This document shows positions 12,214 through 21,963 of a DNA stretch of 64,000 nt, one piece after another (position 1 is the stretch's first letter; each line of letters begins with the position of its first letter). The notes beneath the pieces are model-generated. The model did not search any database. It was not told where the DNA came from and was given only the letters and a program-made list of their open reading frames with translations. A program made the position numbers and the translations under genes. The DNA comes from Tricholoma matsutake. Its lineage: Eukaryota; Basidiomycota; Agaricomycetes; Agaricales; Tricholomataceae. Location: contig AP026543.1 in assembly GCA_026075535.2 (NCBI GenBank), positions 2,728,001-2,792,000 on the forward strand. The letters run 5' to 3'.

Positions 12214-12556
12214 TGTTGAGATCTACACCATGAATACGCCCTTTGATGTGGCATGCTAATTATAGCACACAAAGTGATGCGTATTTCCTCTTGTCTGTAT
12301 TCCTTTCTTACAGTTTCTTTATCACCTTTTCTATTGTCATACTCGCCGTATATATATCTCACAAGATAGATACAGACACCTCAGTCCGTCATACACAGAC
12401 TGAGGTGAGCAGACACTCTAACACTTACATTGACTCGGTTACTTACTGTACTATTTATAGTTTATTTGTGTATTATCTAGGTACAGTGATAACCAAATAT
12501 AGTCCATCATACACAGACTGAGTTTATTTGTGTATTATCTAGGTTGGATTTCTACA
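12214..12556 (+). repeat. Copia-1 5' LTR
   Basis: The 343 bp repeat has a TATATATAT box at 12,349-12,357. Just downstream is a perfect 10 bp stem, CACCTCAGTC / GACTGAGGTG (12,377-12,407), with an 11-base loop. Parts of that hairpin and the string TTTATTTGTGTATTATCTAGG each occur twice within the LTR. The same layout is kept in Copia-2. Confidence 0.93.
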
Positions 12557-12567
12557 GGTTATGGGCC
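12557..12567 (+). other. Copia-1 primer binding site (half tRNA-iMet type)
   Basis: GGTTATGGGCC directly abuts the LTR end. It is complementary to the anticodon arm (GGCCCAUAACC) of eukaryotic initiator tRNA, as in Drosophila copia, which primes from a cleaved half-tRNA. The match is 11 bases and then diverges. Confidence 0.75.
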
Positions 12568-12778
12568 ACTTCTGTCACACGTAGTGACGATAGATATCTT
12601 GCCTAGCCACTCGACCACCCTGTGCCTTGTCACGTGTTTCTTCGATCAAAATTGTCTGATCAATATCTTATCTTATCAGAATGTGTCGTACCACGCGTGT
12701 TAGATCTCTTTGTGTCCTCCTCAAATTAAACCTCGTTCTTGTCTACCCTCTCGCTCTGTGTTTTTTTTACCTGCCAAA

Positions 12779-13928
12779 ATGACTGCACCCACGGAACCTC
12801 ATCCCCCATCCATTTCCCTTATACGGCTTTCCACCCAATACTCTGGGGACAAGCTTGACAAGCTCAAGTCCAACTACAAAGAATGGAGTGAGGATATCGG
12901 CATTGCTCTGTCTCTCAACGGACTCTTCGAATACATCACTGGTGACATACCAGAGCCCACTTCTGCCAAACCCCATGCCCTATCTAATTGGAAGGCTAAT
13001 TCCCACCTTGCATACGCTTTCATTGCCTCCAGAGTGGCGTCATCCAAATGTGCATTCTTAGAATCTTTGAAATCTCCGAAGACGAACTGGGAGACCCTGC
13101 ATGACCATCATCAGAAGGAAGGACCAGTTAGGCAAGTCACTTTGTTACAACAGGTGCTTGCTATCCAGTGTACACCAGATACACCCCTCCCCAAAACTGC
13201 CGAATGGATTTGTATGCTTATTGAGCACACATTTGCTATGGGGGATATCACTCCTGATCTCCTGTGCTGTATCACACTTTTAAATTCCCTTAGCTCACAT
13301 TTTCCCCATGTGCGTTCCATTATTTCCTGTGACATTGCTGCATCTATGCCATCTGCACCATACACATCCAAGAATATTCACTTTTTCCTGGAGAATGAAC
13401 AGTCCCTCTGGGACAGCAACTGATGCGCTGATACTTCCCCTTCCCTTGCTCTTGCTGTGACTTCCAAACTGGGTAAGTCCTCTGGGACTATGATCTGCAG
13501 CAACTGTAAATGCCCCCGACATACTACGGAGTATTGCATCTCCAAAGGCGGTGGTATGGAAGGAAAGACAATTGAGGAATCAAAAGCAGCGAGGAGGCAG
13601 GCATATGACAAATGGACATCCAATGCTGGATCTCCCAAGTCTACCACAAAGGTTCCTGTTACCATGAAGGACAACACTGGTTGTGCATTCACTGTCATGA
13701 TCGATTCTACTACCTTGAATGTAGCCGATACAGTTCTGGGGGAATTCGCCGGTTTGGCTAGTGATCCCCTTCCTCATGCAACTATTGAGGAGGTCAAGTA
13801 CAAGGGTTGGCTTGCGACTGAGGAGGAGTTTTGTACCTCGGTCAATTGGACTGAAAATTCTGCACCAGTAACCATGGACACTTTTACAGTCGCCCGACTC
13901 AATCAAACCCAATGTACTCCTATCTCCA
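12779..13928 (+). pseudogene. Copia-1 gag (UBN2-like) and zinc knuckle, truncated
   Basis: ATG at 12,779 opens a frame with the Copia Gag pattern KLKSNYKEWSEDIGIALS, LSNWKANSHLAYAFI and TLLQQVLAIQCT (to 13,423). After one stop, the frame from 13,457 gives CSNCKCPRHTTEYC, a regular CX2CX4HX4C zinc knuckle. The sequence then stops being Copia-like at about 13,928, where the Gypsy-2 insertion begins. About 155 bp that in Copia-2 encode the protease site DTGA are missing here. Gag packages the RNA; this copy is dead. Confidence 0.85.
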
Positions 13929-14052
13929 GGAGTCACCATGCGTCAAAGCGTCTCCCATCGGAAGTGAGTCGAGTTGAATCAGAAAAATACAGTACCCGGT
14001 CTTGCCGGCATACGTCTGGTCATCCTGGGTTACAATAACAAAAATTGTAACA
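13929..14052 (-). repeat. Gypsy-2 3' LTR remnant (first 124 bp of U3)
   Basis: The segment matches 20,304-20,427 with a handful of changes, from GGAGTCACCATGC to TTGTAACA. On the element strand it begins TGTTACAATTTTTG. The adjoining CACCCTCTTTCTATCT at 14,054-14,069 reads as a polypurine tract (AGATAGAAAGAGGGTG) on the minus strand. Confidence 0.88.
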
Positions 14053-14405
14053 TCACCCTCTTTCTATCTTTGAAGTCACTGACTTCAAATAATATCTTTG
14101 TTCCTCCTCCGGGGTCTGATCGCATGTGGTCTGGATAGATGAATGGGTTGGGGTCGAGGGGTGCGATGGAGGAATAACTCATGTCCAAACTCAGACCACG
14201 ATCAGGTTCTTCTGGTTCGTGCTGCCTCAGGTAGTGGTGTCAGCGGGGTAGTGATCTCGTTGAGAGGTGGGTTCTCCATAGGGCATTGTAAAATGGAGAA
14301 TTCGATGTAAAGGTCAGGGCTGCGGCTACAGCCAGGATCGTGCCAATGACAATGGCAAGGATCTCAATCCCTGTGGGCATGGTTCCACCTCTACAGCCAT
14401 CACTG

Positions 14406-15888
14406 TCATTTATATGCTCCTAGAATTCTTTCGGCATGTTTTAGGTTTCCCTCGGGCTCCCATGAGTTCTCTGAGGTCGGGTATCCAACCCACTTCACTA
14501 GGAAGTGCATGGTCTTTCCTTTCTTCTTATGTCCGATGATCGCTTCCACTTCATATTCTGATTCACCTTCTATCAGATCGGGCAGCGGTTCTGGGAAGTT
14601 TGGTCCATGAGTTTTGGTTTCTTTATATGGGGAGAGGAGTGCCACATGGAATATTGGGTGTATCTTCCACTGTTCTGGTAACTTCAGCCGGTAGGAGAGC
14701 GGGCTCAAGACCTCTTCAATGGTGAAGGGTCCTTCTCTTTTCGGTGCGAGTTTTCTTGTCAAGTGTGTCATCTTGAGGTTCTTCGCTTCTAGCCACACCC
14801 TATCTCCTTTTCTGAATGGGGTGAAGTGTTTTGTCTTTCTCTCCGCCATCATTTGTCTGGCCAACTTGTGAGTTGCCTTCACTTCGTCTCAGGCCCATTG
14901 TAGTGTGACAAGTCGCTTCTCTATGGCTGGTATGTTTGTCTTCAGGTAGGGGAGAGGGATCGCCTTGGGTTTGTAGCCCATCATGAGGTAGAATGGGGAG
15001 TTCCTCTGTACCGAGTGCATTCTCTGGTTGTGTGTGAACTCTGCAGTTGGGAGAAGGTGCTTCCAATTCTCCTGGTTGTTTGAGCAGAAGATCCGCAGGT
15101 ACACTTCTACTTCTTGATTCACCCGTTCTGTCTCCCTGTCGGTCTGGGGGTGGTATGCCGTACTCATCACCAGTTTGATTCCGAGCAATCTTCCTAGCTC
15201 CTGGAACAGCTGTGAGGCAAATCGTGGGTCTCTGTCAGAGATTATCTTGTCTGGGAGGCTGAATAGTTTGTAGACATTGTCTAGGTAGAGGGTGGCCACT
15301 CCCAATGCATCTATTGTTTTCCTGCAAGGGATAAAAATTACCCCCTTCGTAAGCCCATGGTCTACCACAACCATGAGTGCATCATAACCATTGGACTCTG
15401 GCAAGTCAGTTATAAAATCTGTCGTCACCATCGCAAATGGTCTTGTTGCTTTGGATTTGATCGGTTGCAGTGGGGGTGTCATCGGGTGGGTGTTGACCTT
15501 CATTTGCTGGCATGTGGTGCATCCAGTAACATAGTTCTTGATGTATGTCATCATTCCTGGCCACCAGTAGTCCCTTCTGATCATTTCGGTAGTCTGCCAT
15601 TGTCCCGGGTGTCCACTGGTTATTCCTTCATGGTACTTTTGCACCAGCCTCTTCCGCAGTTCTCCATTGTCGGGGATGTAGCACCTGTCTCGGAAGAATA
15701 GAAGGCCGTCTTCTATCTTCCAGTCTTCCAATGCCAACTTTATCAGCGGTGTTCCTTTGGTCTTTAGCACCTCGATTGTGCTTTTCACCAGGTCGTCTTT
15801 CATGATGCTCCCTGCGAGCAAGTCATGCATTTCGGTGTCAATGAATTTCACAAATACTGTTTCTGGCAGCATTGTGATGTCTTCATTG
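14406..15888 (-). pseudogene. Gypsy-2 integrase with C-terminal chromodomain
   Basis: Reading leftwards, an HHCC module (KYHEGITSGHPG, then CTTCQQMK) is followed by the DDE core: VTTDFITDLPES, ISDRDPRFASQ and TAYHPQTDRETERVNQEV. A break (TGA at about 14,890) precedes KATHKLARQMMAERKTKH, the GPFTIEEVLSPLSYRLKLP barrel-like domain, and a typical chromodomain (EYEVEAIIGHKKKG, FLVKWVGYPTSENSWEPE, ending near 14,406). Chromodomains mark chromoviruses and can direct insertion to methylated-histone chromatin. A single arginine-to-TGA stop interrupts the frame. Confidence 0.92.
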
Positions 15889-17183
15889 TCATTGTCTTCT
15901 TCTGGTACGTGATCCGCTCTCCATGATAATGCATTGCTCTGCACCATCTGTGATCCAGGCACATGGACAATTTGCAAGTCGAATTCCGATAGGAATAGGC
16001 TCCATCTTGCCTGTCGTCTGTTCAGTTTCTGCGCCATTTGGAAGTACGTCAAGTTCTTGTGATCTGACAGGATTACCACTGGGTGTTCTGAACCCATTAG
16101 GTAGTGTCTCCAGGTTTCTAGCGATCATATTATCGCTAGTAGCTCCCTGTCATAAATCTCATAGTTCTGTTCCATTGGTGTTAGCGCATGCAATATGTAT
16201 CCACATGGGTGCCAGTCCCCATTCATGTCCCTTTGTCTCAGCACTCCTCCTGTCGCATGTTTTGAGGCATCTGATTCGATCATGAATGGCTTTGTTGGGT
16301 CTGGCATCAGCAGTACCAGGGCTTCTGTGAATTTCCTTTTCAGTGTTTGAAAGGCTTGTTTGCATTCCATTGTCCAGTTGAACGTCTGGTCCTTCTTTGT
16401 CAGTTCATTAAGCGGTCTGCTTGTCTCCGCAAAATGTCCAATGAATTTCCTGTAGAAATTCCCAAATCCCAGGAAGGATCTGACTGCCTTTACGTTTGTC
16501 GGGGTAGGCCAATCCTGTATACCTGCCAGTTTTGTGTTGTCCATGGCAATTTCATTGGGTCGGATGATTAGACCCAAGAATTCCACTTTGTGGACGTCGA
16601 ACTTGCATTTCTCCAGCTTCAGGTATAAGTCATTTTCTGCCAGTCTTTGCAGTACTCTCTTTGTCCTTTCCTGGTGTTCGTTCTGATCCTTGGAGAAGAT
16701 CAGGATGTCGTCCATATAAATCACGAGCCATCCTTCTCCAATCATGTCACGGAATATCTTGTTCATCATTGCCTGGAAGGTTGCCAGTGAGTTGCATAAT
16801 CCAAAGAACATCACTGTTGGTTCAAACAGCCCTCAGTTCGTCTTGAAGGCTGCTTTCCATTGATCTCCATCCTTGATTCTGACGTTGTGATATTCCCATC
16901 AGATGTCCAATTTTGTAAACCATTTCGCCCCTCTTAGTTTGTCCAACAGGTCTCCTACCAGCAGCAGTGGGTAGGTGTTCTTGATCGTTCCGTTATTCAA
17001 GTACCTGTAATCTTGGCAGGGCCATAGCACGTCTGAGTCCTTCTTCGCAATGAAGAAGAATGGCAACGCCATGGGCAATTTCGATGGTCCAATGTATCCT
17101 TTCTGTAGGCTTTCATCAAGAAACTTGTTGAGTTTCTTTTGTTCTGCCGGTGACAATGGGTAAACCCTGCAATCTTTTGCCAT
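15889..17183 (-). pseudogene. Gypsy-2 reverse transcriptase and RNase H
   Basis: The RT begins near MAKDCRVYPLSPAEQKKLNK and shows LPMALPFFFIAKKDSDVLWP, DYRYLNNGTIKNTYPL, FTKLDI (first catalytic aspartate), [20 protein letters not shown] and YMDDILIFS (intact catalytic pair). RNase H follows with [30 protein letters not shown], and VILSDHKNLTYF after a stop at about 16,127. Stops between 16,815 and 16,900 and at 16,127 sit where arginine is expected (LDI-WEYHN, KTN-GLFEP, AII-SLETW). Enzymatically it would make element cDNA. Confidence 0.9.
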
Positions 17184-18084
17184 ATAAGTCCATTTTCAGT
17201 TCGATCACATGATCCCAGGGTCTTGATTCTGGGAATCTCTCCGATGCTTCCTTTTTGAATATCCGTTGGTATTCCCTGTACTGTTTGGGGAGTAGTTCGT
17301 CGAGGGTCTTTTGTTCAGGGTCTCCTTCCTTCTTGTGTGTCAGGTGTTGTGAGACCGATGTTTTTGCCCTGATCCAGATATTTTGTCCATAAGCATATCG
17401 TGGTGATCCCTTTGCCTTTACAATCCGAGAGATTGTCTTCGTTGATTGGAAGTACCCATATCTTGGTTTGTCGTACTCCTCTGTCAATGGTGTTTTAGCC
17501 AGTTCGAATATTCCGATGACGGGTTCTCCTTGGATGTAGGTGACTAGTAGTTCATTGTCTGCGATCCTTTGTTCGGGTGTCCCTTCCAGTTGTTCTGTTG
17601 CCTGTTCCTTTGCCTGTTTGTGGTTTTCCGGTGCTGGGTTTTCCTTCCCAGTGTCTTCTTCGTCTTGTGGCCCAATGGGCTCCGCATCTTGAAGAGTTGT
17701 GACTGCAATCTCTTCATCCTCCACTTCTTCAATTGTCGCTCTCCTTGTTTTGGTGGGTGTCTTGCCCCCTTCCCATTTAGTTTGGAGTGCCTCTCCCATC
17801 TCTTTTGCTTTAGCGGCAATTCTTTGGCATCGTGCTAGTTGTTCCTCACTTGCCAATTTCTTTTTGAGAGTGAGCTTCTCTAGTTCTTTAGCGGCTGCAC
17901 AGCGCCACGTAAGTTGCTCTTCTTCTTTTGCCTTTGTCTTGAGGCCCATCTTTTCTTTTGCTTGGGCGACCATCCTTTGGGCCCATGCCCGTTTCTCCTC
18001 TCTTGTCATTTCTTTGAAGGGCCTCCCTTCTTCTTTGACCATTCTCCGGCACCAAGCCAGATGTTTGTCATCGGGTTTCTCCAT
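17116..18084 (-). pseudogene. Gypsy-2 charged linker between protease and RT
   Basis: This open stretch of about 320 codons starts MEKPDDKHLAWCRRMVKE. It contains three or four degenerate repeats built on E-x-x-L/A-W/R-C/A-x-R-M/I-A-x-x-A-K-E-K/M (EEKRAWAQRMVAQAKEKM, EEQLTWRCAAAKELEKL, EEQLARCQRIAAKAKEM). An acidic, glutamine-rich section follows, then the conserved lead-in to RT (HVIELKMDL). The repeats would form charged helices or a coiled coil. I do not know a function; it may be a structural spacer of the polyprotein. Confidence 0.6.
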
Positions 18085-18150
18085 TCGTACCCTCCCGATG
18101 AGGGTTTTCCCTTTCCCAAATGAGAATTCTGGGTGGGTTCTGTTGGTTGT

Positions 18151-18597
18151 TCAGAATTGGAAGGTTCCAATTCTCCAGTCGATTACTGGATTGATTCTTC
18201 TGAGCCGTGGCAGACCCAGGATGATTGATTCTTTCCCTAATCCTGCAATGAGGAACATTGTTGGGAACAATCTCCCGTTGATTGTCAGGAATCCTTTGGC
18301 ATAGTGGGAAATCTCCCCTTTCTTGTTCGGGGTTCCATCCACATTCTTGACCCTGATTGTCCTCTCCAGGGGTGTAACTCTAATCCACCGCTTTTTGCGA
18401 ATTCGTGGCTCATGAATATTCCTCCTGCTCCTGAGTCGAGTAGGGCTTTGGTTTTGATGGCTTTCCCTCTGCCTGCTCCTAGCACTTTGACATCTAAATG
18501 CATAGATTGATTCTTCAAAGTAGCTAGTAGTACAGAGCAGACAGAGAGTTCGGTGGTACCTGGCATCAAGGCAGGCCACCTCTTTAAAAACCCTCAT
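18151..18597 (-). pseudogene. Gypsy-2 aspartic protease (frameshifted)
   Basis: One frame (18,285-18,569) gives KTKALLDSGAGGIFMSHEF, the catalytic DSGA motif. The overlapping frame carries the C-terminal part KGEISHYAKGFLTINGRLFP and ESIILGLPRL, equivalent to the conserved ILG of retroelement proteases. A frameshift between them, near 18,370, inactivates it. Its place between the zinc knuckle and the RT linker is as expected for Ty3/Gypsy. Confidence 0.8.
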
Positions 18598-19435
18598 CCC
18601 CTATTAAGGCGAGAGCTTTCTCCTTTCCTTCTTCATCAAGTTCTTTCATGATCGCCCAGATCTTCGAGTAGGCTTCTTCGCCTTTCTTCTTTGGGAATGA
18701 CCGATTTTCAGCCCTCATCTCCCCTTTCTTATGTTTGGTTGCTCTGTGTCCTGATTGGTGGCACACAAAGCATAGTCCCTTCTTCATGTGCTCAATCCTC
18801 TCTTGATTGGAGAGTCAGTTAATCTTGAGTGGACCTTCCTTCAATTTGGAGTTGGGTAGTTTCCTTGCTAAGGCCTCTTGTGCCTTCCCAGCTATGGCCC
18901 TTGCTCTTCTCCATTGTCCATCGTACTTGGAGGCGGCATTGATTATCCCTTCTAATGTGGTGGGGATTGTTTCCATGTTAAAGACTCTCTCGAGGAGTCT
19001 TGGGTTCAGCCCATCCATGAAGAGCTCAATGAGGGCAGTGTCATCATTGATTCCCACCTTCTCTCACAGGATTCAGAACTGTGCTATGTAGTCCTCCAGG
19101 TCCTGTCCCTGCTTCAATGTTTTCATGTCTGTCCTGGCTCTGCCAGCTTCGTCAATCGGTGTGAACGCTGTTTTGAGCGCCACTTCGAAGGTCGACCATG
19201 TTCCTAGGTCTTCCTTCTCTGCCCATGTCTGTGCCCAGGGCGCGGTGGTTCCTCCATTCATGAATGACAGTGCGAAGATGATCTTTTTCTTGTCGGTGTC
19301 ATAGATTCTGTGGTTCACTCTCAGATAGAGTTTTACTTCTTGTAAGAACTTTGCAGTTCTGGTTCGGTCCCCTGTGAAGTCCGAGGGGGTTCGTATTCTG
19401 ATTTCTTTGGTCGATGCGGTGGGTTCGGTAGACAT
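18584..19435 (-). pseudogene. Gypsy-2 gag with altered zinc knuckle
   Basis: ATG at 19,435 opens MSTEPTASTKEIRIRTPSDF, followed by the Gag capsid pattern RTAKFLQEVKLYLRVN, NGGTTAPWAQTW and LEDYIAQF. Two TGA codons in FRILREK position and one before LSNQERIEHMKKG interrupt it. The zinc knuckle reads CFVCHQSGHRATKH, in which the last cysteine is histidine (CCHH). Gag would form the particle shell. The start was chosen as the first ATG before the conserved capsid segment. Confidence 0.82.
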
Positions 19436-19699
19436 GTTGGTGTTGTCATTAGATAGGGAAAATGGATCTTGTTCTGGGGTTTCTTCTCTATCGGAACATC
19501 TAAAGTCTTCTTCGTCGAGGTATCAGGGTTCTTTGTCACTGGTTCTTCTTGAGAACCACTTCTGTGCTGGTTCCAAATATCGTACTAGTCGACCCTGGTA
19601 CCTATACCACGGGGTTCTTCCTGATGTCAATGCTCTGGTTGGAGGTCTGTCTGGGCTTTGTCTGAAAGACATTGTGTCTGCACCTAGGTAGGTGGACTT

Positions 19700-20427
19700 C
19701 GTAGATCAGCTTGACCTTTTGTTAAGACTATGGGTCTTTAACTCAGCCTTGGCTTTGTATGTCACAGTTGGAGGCTTTCCAACTATATTGGTATCGCACT
19801 AGGAGGCTTTCCAACTATATTGGTATCGCACTAGGAGGCTTTCCTAGTGTATCGGGCTTCTGGCCTTCACTTGGGTACTTCCTCAAGTCGTTATGGCTAT
19901 CCGTACTCAGAGGCTTTCTGAGTAGACCATCAGTTCGTGTATCACAGTTGGAGGCTTTCCAACTGTTGAGTTTGAGTTATCACAGCTAGGGGCTTCCTAA
20001 GCTGTCAAGTGTTCTGGTTGAGTCTAAGACTGTTGATTGAACTAGGTCAAGCTGAGGAATACAGGCAGTATTACTACAGCTTATATACAGTTCAAAGATA
20101 CCTATTGTCCAATCAGAATGCAGGATCGTTATCAAGTAAAAATAGAAAGAACAATAGAAATGACAGGCCTCATGCCTTGCATGAGGTGTCCGATGTCATG
20201 GAGTGCTGTGGCGCAGCATGTTGATTGTGAGAGTCCGATGCCACAGACCTCATGTCAAGGGGCTGTCATACCACAGCATGTGTGGGAGTGGGTTTGGGTG
20301 CATGGAGTCACCATGCATCAAAGCGTCTCCCGTCGGAAGTGAGTTGAGTTGAATCAGAAAAATAAAGTACCTGGTCTTGCCAGCATACGTCTGGTTGTCC
20401 TGGGTTACGATAACAAAAATCGTAACA
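19700..20427 (-). repeat. Gypsy-2 5' LTR and leader
   Basis: The start at 20,427 is fixed by homology to the 3' remnant. The far boundary is uncertain because the other LTR is truncated. A TATATAA box lies at 20,081-20,087 (minus strand), so the transcript should begin near 20,050. The region downstream of it holds the AAAGCCT-loop hairpin array (19,766-20,005) and a 32 bp tandem duplication at 19,779-19,842. Confidence 0.75.
19766..20005 (-). repeat. Array of hairpins with a shared AAAGCCT loop
   Basis: On the plus strand five hairpins have loop AGGCTTT or close to it. The stems are AGTTGG/CCAACT (19,766-19,784), CACTAGG/CCTAGTG (19,829-19,849), TACTCAG/CTGAGTA (19,904-19,924), ACAGTTGG/CCAACTGT (19,944-19,966) and ACAGCTAGG/CCTAAGCTGT (19,982-20,005, shorter loop). 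A sixth, weaker one lies at 19,869-19,888. Stems differ in sequence but keep pairing while the loop is kept, which suggests RNA structure. One further copy at 19,797 is chimeric because of the 32 bp duplication. Confidence 0.85.
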
Positions 20428-21852
20428 CGCATTGCCTGAGGTGCATCAATCATTTTATGTGATGCACTCTATGTTCCAAATGCAGCAGTGCACCTGATCT
20501 CAGTTAGCTCGCTCACAAAGGACTCAAATGCTGTAGCACATTTTGATGAGTCATTGTGCTGGATCACAAATAAATCCACTGGTGCCCATATAGCCCAAGG
20601 CATCTTGTTGCCCAACAAGAAACTTTACTCCCTCTCACTACACTCTGCCTCTGCCGAACATGTCTTTGCCGTCCACTCAGCTCCCAATATTGTCACCTGG
20701 CATCATCGTCTAGGGCATGTGAATTATCAAGATTTGCAAGACATGGCACAAAAAGGGACAATTGCTGGTATGCCTGCACAATCCTCTTTCAAACCCCTTA
20801 AATGTGAATCTTGCATCCTTGGAAAACAGACTCGTTCACCTGTTCCTAAGAAGCGTGCAGAGGGGGAAGGACATAGGGCTACACAGAAATTAGAGAAAGT
20901 TTGGGTGGATCTTTCAGGACCGCATGATGTAAAGTTGTGTTCTGGGAATTTGTATATCATGAACATTGTGGATGATTGTACCTCACACCCATGGTCCATA
21001 CCACTTAAGCATAAGAACGATGCATTTCTGGAACTCAAGGCATGGGAGCTAGCACGAGAAAAGGAGACTGGACTGCAAGTGGGGACATACATCACAGACA
21101 ACGGCAAACTCAAATCACATGAAATCAAAGCCTGGCTAAAGATGAGAGGGACCGATCATAAATTCACTGCGCCTTATACTTCAGCTCACATTGGCCATGT
21201 TGAGCGTATGCACAGGATGCTGATGGGGAAGGCACGTACCATGCACATTTACATGAACTTACCACCTTATCTTTGGGACGAATTTTACTTAACAGCTTCT
21301 CTCCTACATGCCAAGACTACAACAAGTTCACTCAAAGGCTCTACCACTTGGGAGAAATGGCACGAACGGCAACCTGATTATTCTTACATGAGGGAAATCA
21401 GCTGTAAAGCGTACGTTTTCATCCAAAACAAAAACAACCCGAAAATCTATGAACGTTCGATTGAATGTGTACTCATCGGCTACAAACTCAAATCGAAGGT
21501 GTACCGCTGCTATGATCAAAAAACCTGCAAGGTATATAGTTCATATCATGTCAGGTTTGTTGAAAGCCATAATGGTCATGTACCATCGTCTCCAATGCAT
21601 GATGCACCCATCCCAACAGAAGAAGTTCCTCCGTCGACTCTCATCCCCTTCAACATCAATGATGATGACATCTCCCTACCTGACACAGGACCCATTGATG
21701 ACCTACCCATAGATGAGCCTGTTGCAATGGACACTCCCGAACCAGCCACCTCGGAGCCACACAGATCTACCAGAGTGCCAATTTCTACTGACAAACATCC
21801 AAATGGAGGCCCAACCACTACTAGACTAGATCAAGCTGTCCATGATTCATGA
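20428..21852 (+). pseudogene. Copia-1 integrase
   Basis: The frame resumes right after Gypsy-2. It shows the GAG-pre-integrase zinc motif (TWHHRLGHVNYQDLQDMA, CESCILGKQ), then the DDE core: KVWVDLSGPHD, GTYITDNGKLKS and SAHIGHVERMHRMLMGKA. The C-terminal NPKIYERSIECVLIGY and VYRCYDQKTCKVYSSYHV are typical of Copia integrases. A TGA at 21,850-21,852 ends the frame before the RT. Integrase would insert the cDNA. Confidence 0.9.
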
Positions 21853-21963
21853 GAATCTGCAGAGCATATAAAGGAACAATGTACAGAACAGAAACAAATC
21901 TTGGAAGGGCTCTGTGATGTCATCGTGCCTACACCTGCAGATCATGATTGAGCTGAGCGGTAA

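Larger units (their letters stand above)
13929..20427 (-). mobile_element. Gypsy-2: chromodomain Ty3/Gypsy element inserted in Copia-1
   Basis: On the minus strand the element starts TGTTACGATTTTTG at 20,427 and proceeds through 5' LTR, gag, protease, a charged linker, RT with an intact YMDD, RNase H, integrase and a canonical chromodomain. It ends in a truncated 3' LTR at 13,929. Segments 13,929-14,052 and 20,304-20,427 are the matching U3 starts of the two LTRs. The remainder of the 3' LTR is gone together with about 155 bp of Copia, so no target duplication remains. Frames are broken mainly by TGA stops. Confidence 0.93.

Noticed and set aside
12243..12521. A 92-codon frame that recurs almost unchanged at 23,672-23,950
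   Set aside because: Both copies lie inside the Copia-1 LTRs; the repetition is the LTR pair, not a gene family.
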